From: an uncultured Bacteroidales bacterium
GTDB lineage: Bacteria > Bacteroidota > Bacteroidia > Bacteroidales > Bacteroidaceae
Assembly (NCBI GenBank): GCA_902803195.1
Contig: CADCOX010000337.1
Coordinates: forward strand, 1-6,059
DNA: 6,059 nucleotides
Direction of reading: 5' to 3'
Shown here: positions 1 through 6,059 of the stretch, piece by piece
Layout of the letters: each line of letters opens with the position of its first letter
Position numbering within the stretch: position 1 is the first letter of the stretch
Position numbers and translations under genes: made by a program
Notes under the pieces: model-generated
Databases searched by the model: none
Told to the model about the DNA's origin: nothing
What the model saw: only the letters and a program-made list of their open reading frames with translations

Positions 1-264
1 GCCAGGGCGGCTTGTGCTGAACCGTCGGAGATGACCTCAGGCTATCATTATCAAGGTGGTCTCGGATACTATCAGGCCGTCCGCGATGCACATACCGATT
101 ATTTCTTCGACCGTATGCCTAAAGGCACTTATGTGATTGAGGAGACCAGTTTCATCGACCGCGACGGCGCATACACCACAGGCCTCGTCACCCTACGCTG
201 CCTGTATGCTCCCGAATTCGCTGCAAGCACCTCAGCCGTAGAACTAAACATTAGCGACAAATGA
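1..264 (+). CDS. Alpha-2-macroglobulin family protein, C-terminal end only (5' end cut by window)
   Basis: The frame is open from base 1 to the TGA at 262-264, giving 87 residues. The segment resembles the extreme C-terminus of the large Bacteroidota alpha-2-macroglobulin-like proteins: an RAACAEP strand, then DYFFDRMPKGTYVIEE, a DRDGAYTTG turn, and a closing LYAPEFAAS segment. This is a beta-sandwich end domain. Family members are very large (well over 1000 residues), exported to the periplasm or membrane-anchored, and thought to act as protease-trapping or envelope-protective proteins. The thioester region, if present, and the export signal lie outside the window. The ATG at base 31 is not the start, because the family-like sequence continues upstream of it. 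The stop overlaps the surE start by four bases (ATGA), which suggests one transcript and coupled translation. Family assignment rests on remembered similarity of the tail only, so it is fairly but not fully sure. Confidence 0.75.
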   Translation, partial: ARAACAEPSEMTSGYHYQGGLGYYQAVRDAHTDYFFDRMPKGTYVIEETSFIDRDGAYTTGLVTLRCLYAPEFAASTSAVELNISDK

Positions 265-1049
265 AAAAGCCCCTCATACTCATCACCAATGACGACGGTT
301 ATCAGGCCGCCGGCATACAAGCTTTGGCCCGTGCCGTCTCTGCCATCGGCGATGTCTATATTGTAGCCCCTGACGGCGCTCGTTCTGGTGCTGCCTGTGC
401 CATCACGAGCACCCAACCTGTCAGCTTCCAGAAACTTACGAGTTCTGACGGGGAGCCTATTCAGGTCTTTTCGTGCACTGGCACGCCTGTCGACTGCGTG
501 AAGTTGGCGCTCGAACAAATCGTGCCGCGCAAACCTGATCTCCTGCTCAGCGGCATCAATCATGGTGACAACGCCAGTGTCAGCGTTCATTACAGCGGCA
601 CGATGGGTGCTGTTTTTGAAGGATGTATGAAAGAAATCCCGAGCATAGGCATTTCATTATATCTCCATCGGGGACAACGTTATGAGGATTATCCTGTTAG
701 TGAGGACACGCTAGATGCAGTGGCAAGTCTCTGTCATCGTGTCATCGACCAAGGCCTTCCACAAGATGTTTGTCTGAACATCAATCTCCCTACTGCACAC
801 GTGTTTCGGGGGTGGCAGGTATGTCGACAAGCTCGCGGACGATGGAGCGCTGAATGGGCTTCGGCTTCGAATCCGCATGGGTTGAATGCCTTTTGGCTCA
901 CAGGCCATTTCACCGACCTCGAACCTGACGCCCAAGATACCGATTTCTCGGCACTCCGCGCAGGTTACGCTTCCATCGTACCTATCACTATAGATATGAC
1001 TGCCTTTGAAGCAATGAATCAGATAAACGAATTATTAAGAGCACGCTAA
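261..1049 (+). CDS. surE: 5'/3'-nucleotidase SurE (survival protein E)
   Basis: This is a metal-dependent cytoplasmic phosphatase that removes phosphate from nucleoside 5'- and 3'-monophosphates (some homologues also cut short polyphosphate). It is linked to stress and stationary-phase survival in other bacteria. The 262-residue protein has the family's Rossmann-like core. The N-terminal ILITNDDG motif carries metal-binding D11 and D12, the APDGARSG loop carries S42, and SGINHGDN carries N100; these match the four metal ligands known for SurE. The YSGTMGAVFEG helix (111-121) follows, as in the Bacteroidales form. Length is normal for the family. The ATG at 261 is placed directly before the conserved first strand and overlaps the preceding stop as ATGA. 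lpxB starts 7 bases after the stop, and surE next to lpxB is, as I recall, common in Bacteroidales. No key residue is missing. Confidence 0.96.
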   Translation: MKKPLILITNDDGYQAAGIQALARAVSAIGDVYIVAPDGARSGAACAITSTQPVSFQKLTSSDGEPIQVFSCTGTPVDCVKLALEQIVPRKPDLLLSGINHGDNASVSVHYSGTMGAVFEGCMKEIPSIGISLYLHRGQRYEDYPVSEDTLDAVASLCHRVIDQGLPQDVCLNINLPTAHVFRGWQVCRQARGRWSAEWASASNPHGLNAFWLTGHFTDLEPDAQDTDFSALRAGYASIVPITIDMTAFEAMNQINELLRAR

Positions 1050-1056
1050 GTGACCA

Positions 1057-2199
1057 ATGAAATATTATGTAATTGCAGGCGAGGCCAGTGGTGACCTCCA
1101 TGCCTCCCATCTCATCGCCGCTTTGAAGAATGAAGATCCTGAAGCTCGCTTCCGTGGCTTTGGGGGTGAACTGATGGCGGCAGAAGGCTTGGAGCTTGTC
1201 AGGCACTATAAAGACCTTGCCTACATGGGATTTGTTGCTGTGGCCTTGCATGCTCGTACTATTCTTCGTGGTCTTCAGCAATGCAAAGACGATATCGTCG
1301 AGTGGAATCCCGATGTCATTATCCTTGTCGACTATCCGGGTTTCAACCTCAAAATCGCTAAATTCGTCCATTCCATCGCTCTTTGTCCTGTCTATTATTA
1401 CATCGCTCCTAAGCTTTGGGCGTGGAAAGAATACCGCATCAAGAACATCCGTCGTGATGTCGACGAACTCTTCTCAATTCTTCCCTTCGAAGTTGATTTC
1501 TTTGAGGGAAAGCATGGATTTCCGATTCATTATATCGGTAATCCCACCGTTGATGAAGTAGCGGAGTATAAGAAAAGATTCTCTCCACCCACCCCTCCTT
1601 CAGGAGAGGGAACAGCGTTTATTGCTCTCCTTGCAGGTAGTCGTAAACAAGAAATCCGCGACAATCTTCCCCGGATGATAGCTGCAGCGGAGCCATTTAC
1701 CGCTCAATATGACCTTATCGTCGCAGGTGCGCCGGGCATTGATGATGATTTCTATCGTCAGTATATAGGCGACAGCCGTGTTCAGGTCGTTTACGGCAAG
1801 ACTTATGACCTCCTATCTAAGGCCACTGCCGCCCTTGTCACTTCTGGCACAGCCACGCTTGAGACTGCACTCTTCCGCGTGCCGCAGGTCGTTTGCTATT
1901 TCATGAAAGCACGCTGGTTGGCTTCCCTTGGACGTAAGCTCTTCATCAAGACGCCTTTTATCTCGCTTGTCAATCTGGTAGCAGGTCAAGAGATTGTCCC
2001 TGAACTTGTAGCCGAGCAAATGAGCGTAGCCAATTGTCGTCGACACCTCGAAGCTATCCTTCCAGGAGGAGCAAGTCGCCAAGCCCAACTCCAAGGCTAT
2101 GAACTGATGGCCAACAGGCTGGGCGATGCTGGTGCCCCCGAACGTGCTGCACGTCTCATGGTTAAGTTGTTAACGAAAATGACAGCCGAACCTCTCTGA
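1057..2199 (+). CDS. lpxB: Lipid-A-disaccharide synthase LpxB
   Basis: A GT19 glycosyltransferase acting at the inner face of the cytoplasmic membrane. It joins UDP-2,3-diacylglucosamine to lipid X, making the disaccharide core of lipid A. The 380 residues match the usual length. Visible motifs: IAGEASGDLHA (6-16); VDYPGFN (91-97), where D92 probably corresponds to the catalytic aspartate of the conserved D-x-P-x-F-N motif; the APKLWAWKEYR segment (117-127); YIGNPTVDEV (159-168); the second-half loop ALLAGSRKQEIRDNLP (190-205); and the sugar-nucleotide site SGTATLETAL (263-272). The stretch S176-G185 between the two Rossmann halves is unusual: a Pro/Ser/Gly peptide encoded by a palindromic C-rich/G-rich segment (listed separately). 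It keeps the frame, so the enzyme is probably still active. The gene lies 7 bases after surE and is almost certainly co-transcribed with it. Confidence 0.97.
   Translation: MKYYVIAGEASGDLHASHLIAALKNEDPEARFRGFGGELMAAEGLELVRHYKDLAYMGFVAVALHARTILRGLQQCKDDIVEWNPDVIILVDYPGFNLKIAKFVHSIALCPVYYYIAPKLWAWKEYRIKNIRRDVDELFSILPFEVDFFEGKHGFPIHYIGNPTVDEVAEYKKRFSPPTPPSGEGTAFIALLAGSRKQEIRDNLPRMIAAAEPFTAQYDLIVAGAPGIDDDFYRQYIGDSRVQVVYGKTYDLLSKATAALVTSGTATLETALFRVPQVVCYFMKARWLASLGRKLFIKTPFISLVNLVAGQEIVPELVAEQMSVANCRRHLEAILPGGASRQAQLQGYELMANRLGDAGAPERAARLMVKLLTKMTAEPL
1579..1612 (+). repeat. Palindromic repeat-like segment inside lpxB
   Basis: CTCTCC (1581-1586) pairs perfectly with GGAGAG (1603-1608). A nested alternative pairs CTCCT (1595-1599) with AGGAG (1602-1606). 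The strand is C-rich on the left and G-rich on the right, unlike the flanking coding sequence. It is read in lpxB frame as S-P-P-T-P-P-S-G-E-G (residues 176-185) and sits where related LpxB proteins have a variable, charged linker before the ALLAGSR strand. Such C-rich/G-rich hairpins recall short dispersed repeats I have seen in Bacteroidota genomes, but no second copy is visible in this window. The repeat identity is therefore inference; the hairpin itself is seen directly. Confidence 0.45.
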
Positions 2200-2243
2200 A
2201 CATTCTTTTGTAAATCATTATTCATCATTTCATTACAATCACT
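2200..2243 (+). promoter_or_regulatory. AT-rich leader of pyrH
   Basis: The 44 bases between the lpxB stop and the pyrH start are about three-quarters A+T and contain a single G. There is no Shine-Dalgarno sequence. A+T-rich, unstructured leaders are typical of Bacteroidota starts and support the ATG at 2244. TTCTTTTG at 2203-2210 is one base off the Bacteroidota -7 consensus (TAnnTTTG), but no TTG box sits at a suitable distance upstream. A separate pyrH promoter is possible, not shown. Confidence 0.3.
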
Positions 2244-2954
2244 ATGCTAAAATTCAAACGAATCCTCCTTAAGCTCTCGGGTGAGAGTCTGATGGGCGAG
2301 CAGCGTTACGGCCTCGACGAGAAGCGACTGGCCGAGTATGCTGCACAAATCAAAGAAATCCATGACCTCGGCGTTGAGATCGGCATCGTCATCGGTGGTG
2401 GCAACATTTTCCGCGGACTGAGTGGAACGGGTCGCGGCTTTGACCGCGTCAAAGGCGATCAGATGGGCATGCTGGCCACCGTCATCAATTCGCTTGCTCT
2501 CAACAGTTTCCTCAGCGCTGCCGGCGTGCCGTCGCGCGTGTTCACGGCCATCCGTATGGAACCCGTAGGTGAATTCTATACCAAATGGAAAGCTATTGAT
2601 GCTATCGAACGCGGCGAAGTGGCCATCTTCAGCGGCGGCACAGGCAATCCTTATTTCACAACCGACACGGGTTCATCGTTGCGCGGTATAGAGATAGAAG
2701 CCGATGTGATGCTCAAAGGCACTCGCGTGGATGGCGTCTACACGGCCGATCCCGAGAAAGACCCGACGGCTACGAAATTCTCTGATATCACCTTCGACGA
2801 AGTTTATAATCGTAACCTCAAGGTGATGGATCTCACTGCCACCACCATGTGCAAGGAGAACGATCTGCCCATCTATGTCTTCAATATGGATGTGCCAGGC
2901 AACCTGCGACGAGTGATTGACGGTGAGCCCATTGGCACATTAGTACATAAGTAA
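2244..2954 (+). CDS. pyrH: UMP kinase (uridylate kinase)
   Basis: This cytoplasmic enzyme phosphorylates UMP to UDP with ATP, the committed step from new pyrimidines toward UTP and CTP. It belongs to the amino-acid kinase fold family and normally acts as a hexamer. The 236 residues match the Bacteroidales form closely. In order: KRILLKLSGESLMG (5-18) with the phosphate-contacting K10; the glycine loop IGGGNIFRG (50-58); DQMGMLATVINSLA (72-85); the nucleotide loop SGGTGNPYFTTDTGSSLR (130-147); ADVMLKGTRVDGVYTADP (153-170); and the C-terminal strand PIGTLVHK. The ATG at 2244 gives the expected short lead-in before the first beta-strand. It sits 44 bases after lpxB and could share its transcript or use a promoter in the AT-rich leader. 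The usual companion genes tsf or frr are not adjacent here. No damage or missing residue was seen. Confidence 0.97.
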   Translation: MLKFKRILLKLSGESLMGEQRYGLDEKRLAEYAAQIKEIHDLGVEIGIVIGGGNIFRGLSGTGRGFDRVKGDQMGMLATVINSLALNSFLSAAGVPSRVFTAIRMEPVGEFYTKWKAIDAIERGEVAIFSGGTGNPYFTTDTGSSLRGIEIEADVMLKGTRVDGVYTADPEKDPTATKFSDITFDEVYNRNLKVMDLTATTMCKENDLPIYVFNMDVPGNLRRVIDGEPIGTLVHK

Positions 2955-2967
2955 TCCTATGTTTCCA

Positions 2968-2989
2968 TTCGGCGCTTGTAGCGCTTGAA
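2968..2989 (+). terminator. Possible weak terminator or attenuator hairpin after pyrH
   Basis: GCGCT (2972-2976) and AGCGC (2980-2984) form a perfect 5-bp GC-rich stem with a 3-base loop. TTC (2968-2970) can pair with GAA (2987-2989) across a small internal loop. The same bases include a direct repeat of GCGCTTG (2972-2978 and 2981-2987). No T-run follows, so it is not a standard intrinsic terminator. It lies in the 64-base gap between the housekeeping genes and the glycosidase pair, where a transcript boundary would make sense. Confidence 0.25.
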
Positions 2990-3018
2990 CATTTAAACAC
3001 TCTTAGCTTCTTGCCGGT

Positions 3019-4641
3019 ATGCGATTCCACCGCTTGTCCTCTCTGTTCTGCGCAGTCTTATTGTGCGGAGCCATCCGAGCACAATATCAATCGGCCGTCT
3101 GGTCGCCCGACAATGGAGATGGCACCTATACGAATCCCGTCCTCTATGCAGACTATAGCGATCCCGATGTGTGCGCCGTAGGAGAGGATTACTATCTGAC
3201 AGCCAGTTCTTTCAACTGCATCCCGGGGCTGCCCATTCTCCATTCGCGCGACTTGGTCAACTGGCAGTTAATCGGTCATGCCTTGCCCCAGCAACTGCCA
3301 ACAGAGGTCTTCGACTTGCCTGCTCATGGTAAGGGCGTATGGGCGCCCTCTATCCGACATCACGATGGCGCTTTCTACATCTACTGGGGCGATCCCGACC
3401 ATGGTATTTTCATGGTGCGTGCCACCGACCCCTCAGGTCCTTGGGAGACGCCCGTCTGTGTTGTAGCCGGGCGAGGGATGATAGACCCCTGCCCCCTTTG
3501 GGACGACGATGGTCGCTGTTTTCTGGTCAATGGCTGGGCCAACTCTCGTGCTGGTTTTAATTCTGTATTGTCGGTTCGCCAACTTTCAGCTGATGGTACG
3601 CGAGCCATAGGCCTGCCGCGTATCGTCTTCGATGGCGGGCAAGAGAATCATACCGCTGAAGGACCTAAGTTCTATAAGCGTGAGGGCTATTACTGGATCC
3701 TCTGTCCAGCAGGAGGCGTTGAGCGAGGGTGGCAGCTGGCCATGCGCTCGCGTTCGCCTTATGGTCCTTATGAATGGAAGCGCGTCATGGAGCAAGGCGC
3801 AACTGACATCAACGGTCCTCATCAAGGAGGATGGGTGCACACGGCCTTCGGCGAAGACTGGTTTTTGCATTTCAACGACAAGGGACCCTATGGACGCGTC
3901 GTCTATCTCCAACCCGTCGATTGGTCATCGGGTTGGCCGATTATGGGCAATCGTGGTAAGCCCTTAGCTCGCCATCTCAAGCCTAAGTCGTCGTCATCCA
4001 TAGTGATGAATCCTCAAGAGACGGATGAGTTCACCGAAGGCCTTGGCTTACAATGGCAATGGCATGCTAACTACAATCAGTTCTGGGGTCAGCCAACGGC
4101 TGATGGTTGCTATCGATTGTATACTCAGGAACTGTCGCCGGCGGCCACACTCTGGTCAGCGCCGAACCTATTGCTCCAGAAGCCCACAGCACCACGCTTC
4201 ACAGCAACAGCCAAGGTGCGCTTTGCATCAAAAGAGGAGGGACAATGGGGAGGCCTTGTAGTGATGGGACGTTCCTATTCCGCTCTCGTCGCTTATCGCC
4301 GTGGCGACTCGTTTGTACTGCAACGCCGTACATGCCTTGGAGCAGACGAACAAGGACATGCTACCGCCACTGATATCGCTACGCTAAAACCAACTTCGAG
4401 CGACACTATTCTTTATTCGCCCGCTATCTACCTCGACCTCTACCTTCGCCTGACTGTCCACGATGGCAACTGCAGGTTCTCTTATAGTCTTGATGGGCGC
4501 CGTTTCACTGAAGCAGGCCTGCCTTTTGCAATGCGCGAGGGCAAATGGATAGGTGCCAAGTACGGATTCGTTTCCGCGTGCGACAGTTTGAAGTCTTCGC
4601 GCGGTTGGCTGGACGTCGACTGGATTCGTATTACGAAATAA
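3019..4641 (+). CDS. Secreted glycoside hydrolase family 43 protein (beta-xylosidase/alpha-L-arabinofuranosidase type)
   Basis: A 540-residue exported enzyme predicted to trim xylose or arabinose from plant polysaccharide side chains or oligosaccharides. Residues 1-21 form a signal peptide: RFHR, a hydrophobic LFCAVLLCGA core, and an AIRA cut before Q22. The product is therefore a soluble periplasmic or exported protein, not a lipoprotein. The five-bladed propeller (about 35-325) shows the three family 43 carboxylates: base D48 in YSDPD, pKa-tuning D156 in MIDPCPLWDDDG, and general acid E214 in TAEGPKFYK. Other family landmarks are ASSFNCIPGLPILHS (62-76) and GVWAPSIRHHDGAFYIYWG (106-124). 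A C-terminal beta-sandwich (about 335-540, starting near DEFTEGLGLQWQW) is the concanavalin-like domain that completes the active site in beta-xylosidase-type members. The exact subfamily and substrate cannot be read from motifs. The GH88 gene follows 29 bases later, suggesting an operon. Confidence 0.92.
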   Translation: MRFHRLSSLFCAVLLCGAIRAQYQSAVWSPDNGDGTYTNPVLYADYSDPDVCAVGEDYYLTASSFNCIPGLPILHSRDLVNWQLIGHALPQQLPTEVFDLPAHGKGVWAPSIRHHDGAFYIYWGDPDHGIFMVRATDPSGPWETPVCVVAGRGMIDPCPLWDDDGRCFLVNGWANSRAGFNSVLSVRQLSADGTRAIGLPRIVFDGGQENHTAEGPKFYKREGYYWILCPAGGVERGWQLAMRSRSPYGPYEWKRVMEQGATDINGPHQGGWVHTAFGEDWFLHFNDKGPYGRVVYLQPVDWSSGWPIMGNRGKPLARHLKPKSSSSIVMNPQETDEFTEGLGLQWQWHANYNQFWGQPTADGCYRLYTQELSPAATLWSAPNLLLQKPTAPRFTATAKVRFASKEEGQWGGLVVMGRSYSALVAYRRGDSFVLQRRTCLGADEQGHATATDIATLKPTSSDTILYSPAIYLDLYLRLTVHDGNCRFSYSLDGRRFTEAGLPFAMREGKWIGAKYGFVSACDSLKSSRGWLDVDWIRITK

Positions 4642-4670
4642 TCAGCCACTCACACAAAATAATAACGGAT

Positions 4671-6059
4671 ATGAGATCTCATCTTATTCTTTACAGCTCA
4701 AGTTCCTCTTCTCAGCGCCAGAATCCTCTGGGGGTGCTCCTTATCTTCGCGATTCTCGCGGTCCTTGTATCCTGTCACTCCATCGATAGTCAAGACAACC
4801 AACTTGACTTAGACGCAGCCCTCGAACAATGCGACATACAAGTTCATCGGGCACTCGCTCAGCTGTCCGTCGGTGGTGTCATCGACACGACTGCAATGCC
4901 CCGCAATATTGCTTCCGGTGACAGCTGTTGGACGTGCCGACCGCTTTGTGCTGAAGAGTGGTGCAGCGGCTTTTGGCCAGGCATCCTTTGGCTAGACTAC
5001 GAAGCGCTACTCATGCAGGAGCGCCCCGTCGACAGCCTGCTCCGTGCTTCAGCTCTCAATGCCACGAAAGCCATGCACCGAGTCGTAGATAGGCCTGTGC
5101 TCGACCACGACCTCGGCTTCCTCGTTTTCTGTTCAGCTGGAACGGCCATTCGTGTATTGAACCGAGAACTCGAGCGAAAGGACCTCACACCTCAACAACG
5201 AGATGAGGATCAAGCGGCCCTCGTCAGCTTCCGCCAGCTCTGTCTGCGCGCAGCCGATTCCCTATCGACGCTTTTCAATCCCACCGTGGGCACTATCCTT
5301 TCGTGGCCGCGCAGTGTTGCCAAATTTGGCGGACATAATACCATTATGGATAATATGGTCAATTTGGAATTGCTCTGTTGGGCGGGCAAGAACATGGAAC
5401 CTGCTGAAGAGAGAAGAGAACAATTGTGGAATATCGCTTTGTGCCATGCCGAAACGACTCGTCAGCACCATTTTCGGCCCAATGCCACCTGCTATCATGT
5501 TGCTGTCTACGACACACTTGATGGCCACTTCATTCATGGTAAGACCCATCAGGGCTTTTCCGACTCATCGACTTGGGCTCGCGGTCAAGCATGGGCCGTT
5601 TATGGCTTTACGATGATGGCAAGAGAAGTGAAGGGGATGGCCAATGGAGAATGGAGCACTCATCAATCGTCATTCTTAGACATGGCATGCCGAGCGGCCG
5701 ATGCATTCATCAGTAATCTTCCCAAGGACTACGTACCTTTCTGGGATTTTGATGACCCTCGCATCGCCACTTCTCCCGCCGACCATCCAGAGGCGGCCTC
5801 GGCGACAGTGGCTCCACGTGATGCATCGGCAGCAGCCGTTGTGGCATCTGCGTTGATCGAACTGAGTGAGCTCGTTGCTGATGCTGACGGTTTGTGTGCC
5901 ACTTCCCCTGACGGCCATGAGTCGCGTTCCGACTATTACCTTTCGACGGCCAAGCGCATCCTTGCCAGTCTCGCCTCAACTCATTATCAGGGCGCGCCTG
6001 ATAACTGCGCTTTCCTCAAGCATAGTACAGGTCATCATCCAGCGGGCTCAGAGATAGAC
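4671..6059 (+). CDS. Glycoside hydrolase family 88 unsaturated glucuronyl hydrolase, lipoprotein (3' end cut by window)
   Basis: An uninterrupted frame of 463 codons runs to the last base. Family 88 enzymes remove the 4,5-unsaturated uronic acid left on oligosaccharide ends by polysaccharide lyases, by hydrating the double bond. Landmarks of the (alpha/alpha)6 barrel: EEWCSGFWPGILWLDYE (95-111); DHDLGF (145-150), D147 being one of the two active-site aspartates; IMDNMVNLELL (225-235), with D227 as the likely catalytic acid/base; HQGFSDSSTWARGQAWAVYG (293-312); and FWDFDDP (357-363). The final HSTGHHPAGSEID matches the region shortly before the family C-terminus, so perhaps only a few tens of residues are missing. 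A hydrophobic segment (20-33) ends in the lipobox LVSC with C35, so the mature protein should be lipid-anchored. The N-terminal region before it is long and has six serines (9-14). C86, C89, C93 and C98 form a tight cluster. The polysaccharide target cannot be told from the sequence. Confidence 0.92.
   Translation, partial: MRSHLILYSSSSSSQRQNPLGVLLIFAILAVLVSCHSIDSQDNQLDLDAALEQCDIQVHRALAQLSVGGVIDTTAMPRNIASGDSCWTCRPLCAEEWCSGFWPGILWLDYEALLMQERPVDSLLRASALNATKAMHRVVDRPVLDHDLGFLVFCSAGTAIRVLNRELERKDLTPQQRDEDQAALVSFRQLCLRAADSLSTLFNPTVGTILSWPRSVAKFGGHNTIMDNMVNLELLCWAGKNMEPAEERREQLWNIALCHAETTRQHHFRPNATCYHVAVYDTLDGHFIHGKTHQGFSDSSTWARGQAWAVYGFTMMAREVKGMANGEWSTHQSSFLDMACRAADAFISNLPKDYVPFWDFDDPRIATSPADHPEAASATVAPRDASAAAVVASALIELSELVADADGLCATSPDGHESRSDYYLSTAKRILASLASTHYQGAPDNCAFLKHSTGHHPAGSEID

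Noticed and set aside
129..590. Open frame of 153 codons on the minus strand
   Set aside because: It lies fully opposite the A2M tail and surE, both strongly supported, and its translation shows no recognizable domain. It is a shadow of the plus-strand codon use.
988..1371. Open frame of 127 codons on the minus strand
   Set aside because: It overlaps the end of surE and the conserved N-terminal half of lpxB, and has no family-like motif.
1196..1561. Open frame of 121 codons on the plus strand in another phase
   Set aside because: It is contained in lpxB, whose own frame carries all the conserved motifs; the alternative is low-complexity Ser/Leu-rich sequence.
2161..2174. GTTAA/TTAAC inverted repeat near the lpxB 3' end
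   Set aside because: A 5-bp AT-rich stem inside coding sequence is expected by chance, and no T-run or operator context supports a function.
2203..2210. TTCTTTTG as a Bacteroidota -7 promoter box for pyrH
   Set aside because: It has one mismatch to TAnnTTTG, and the nearest upstream TTG (2167-2169) is over 30 bases away, well beyond the usual spacing.
3429..3449. C-rich/G-rich stretch in GH43 resembling the lpxB palindrome
   Set aside because: It encodes the ordinary family sequence TDPSGPWETP, and the match is only partial, so it is not a second repeat copy.
5203..5616. Open frame of 137 codons on the plus strand in another phase
   Set aside because: It lies inside the continuous GH88 frame, which contains the active-site D227 motif and the HQGFSDSSTWARGQ block over the same bases.
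5262..5979. Several minus-strand open frames of 80-95 codons
   Set aside because: All are opposite the GH88 coding sequence, overlap one another and show no domain; they are shadows.

Overview
The window is plus-strand coding sequence from a Bacteroidota member, most likely a Prevotella-like member of the Bacteroidales. Support comes from the close family resemblance of SurE, LpxB and UMP kinase to Bacteroidales versions, the absence of Shine-Dalgarno sequences before the starts, a Bacteroidota-type alpha-2-macroglobulin tail, and a pair of secreted polysaccharide-degrading enzymes of the kind found in gut and rumen Bacteroidales. Base composition looks close to half G+C by eye.

Layout: six genes, all on the plus strand and tightly packed, with no gap over 65 bases. 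Bases 1-264 are the last 87 codons of a large alpha-2-macroglobulin-like protein. Its stop overlaps the start of surE (261-1049) in an ATGA junction. lpxB (1057-2199) follows after 7 bases. pyrH (2244-2954) follows after an AT-rich 44-base leader. A 64-base gap with a small hairpin then separates these cell-maintenance genes from a carbohydrate-degrading pair: a secreted family 43 glycoside hydrolase (3019-4641) and a lipoprotein family 88 unsaturated-glucuronyl hydrolase (4671 to the right edge, C-terminus cut off).

How they work together: SurE (nucleotide phosphatase), LpxB (lipid A disaccharide synthase) and PyrH (UMP kinase) serve nucleotide balance, outer-membrane building and pyrimidine supply. 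The GH43 and GH88 enzymes probably belong to a polysaccharide-utilization locus continuing to the right. GH88 enzymes act on the unsaturated uronic acid ends left by polysaccharide lyases, so a lyase gene is expected nearby, but neither a lyase nor susC/susD lies in the window.

I see no clearly new biological system here. The best item for a second look is a short C-rich/G-rich palindromic segment read in frame inside lpxB. It replaces the linker between the two halves of the enzyme with a Pro/Ser/Gly peptide, and it looks like a small dispersed repeat that has entered a coding sequence. Smaller points are a Cys cluster and a serine-rich leader in the GH88 protein.
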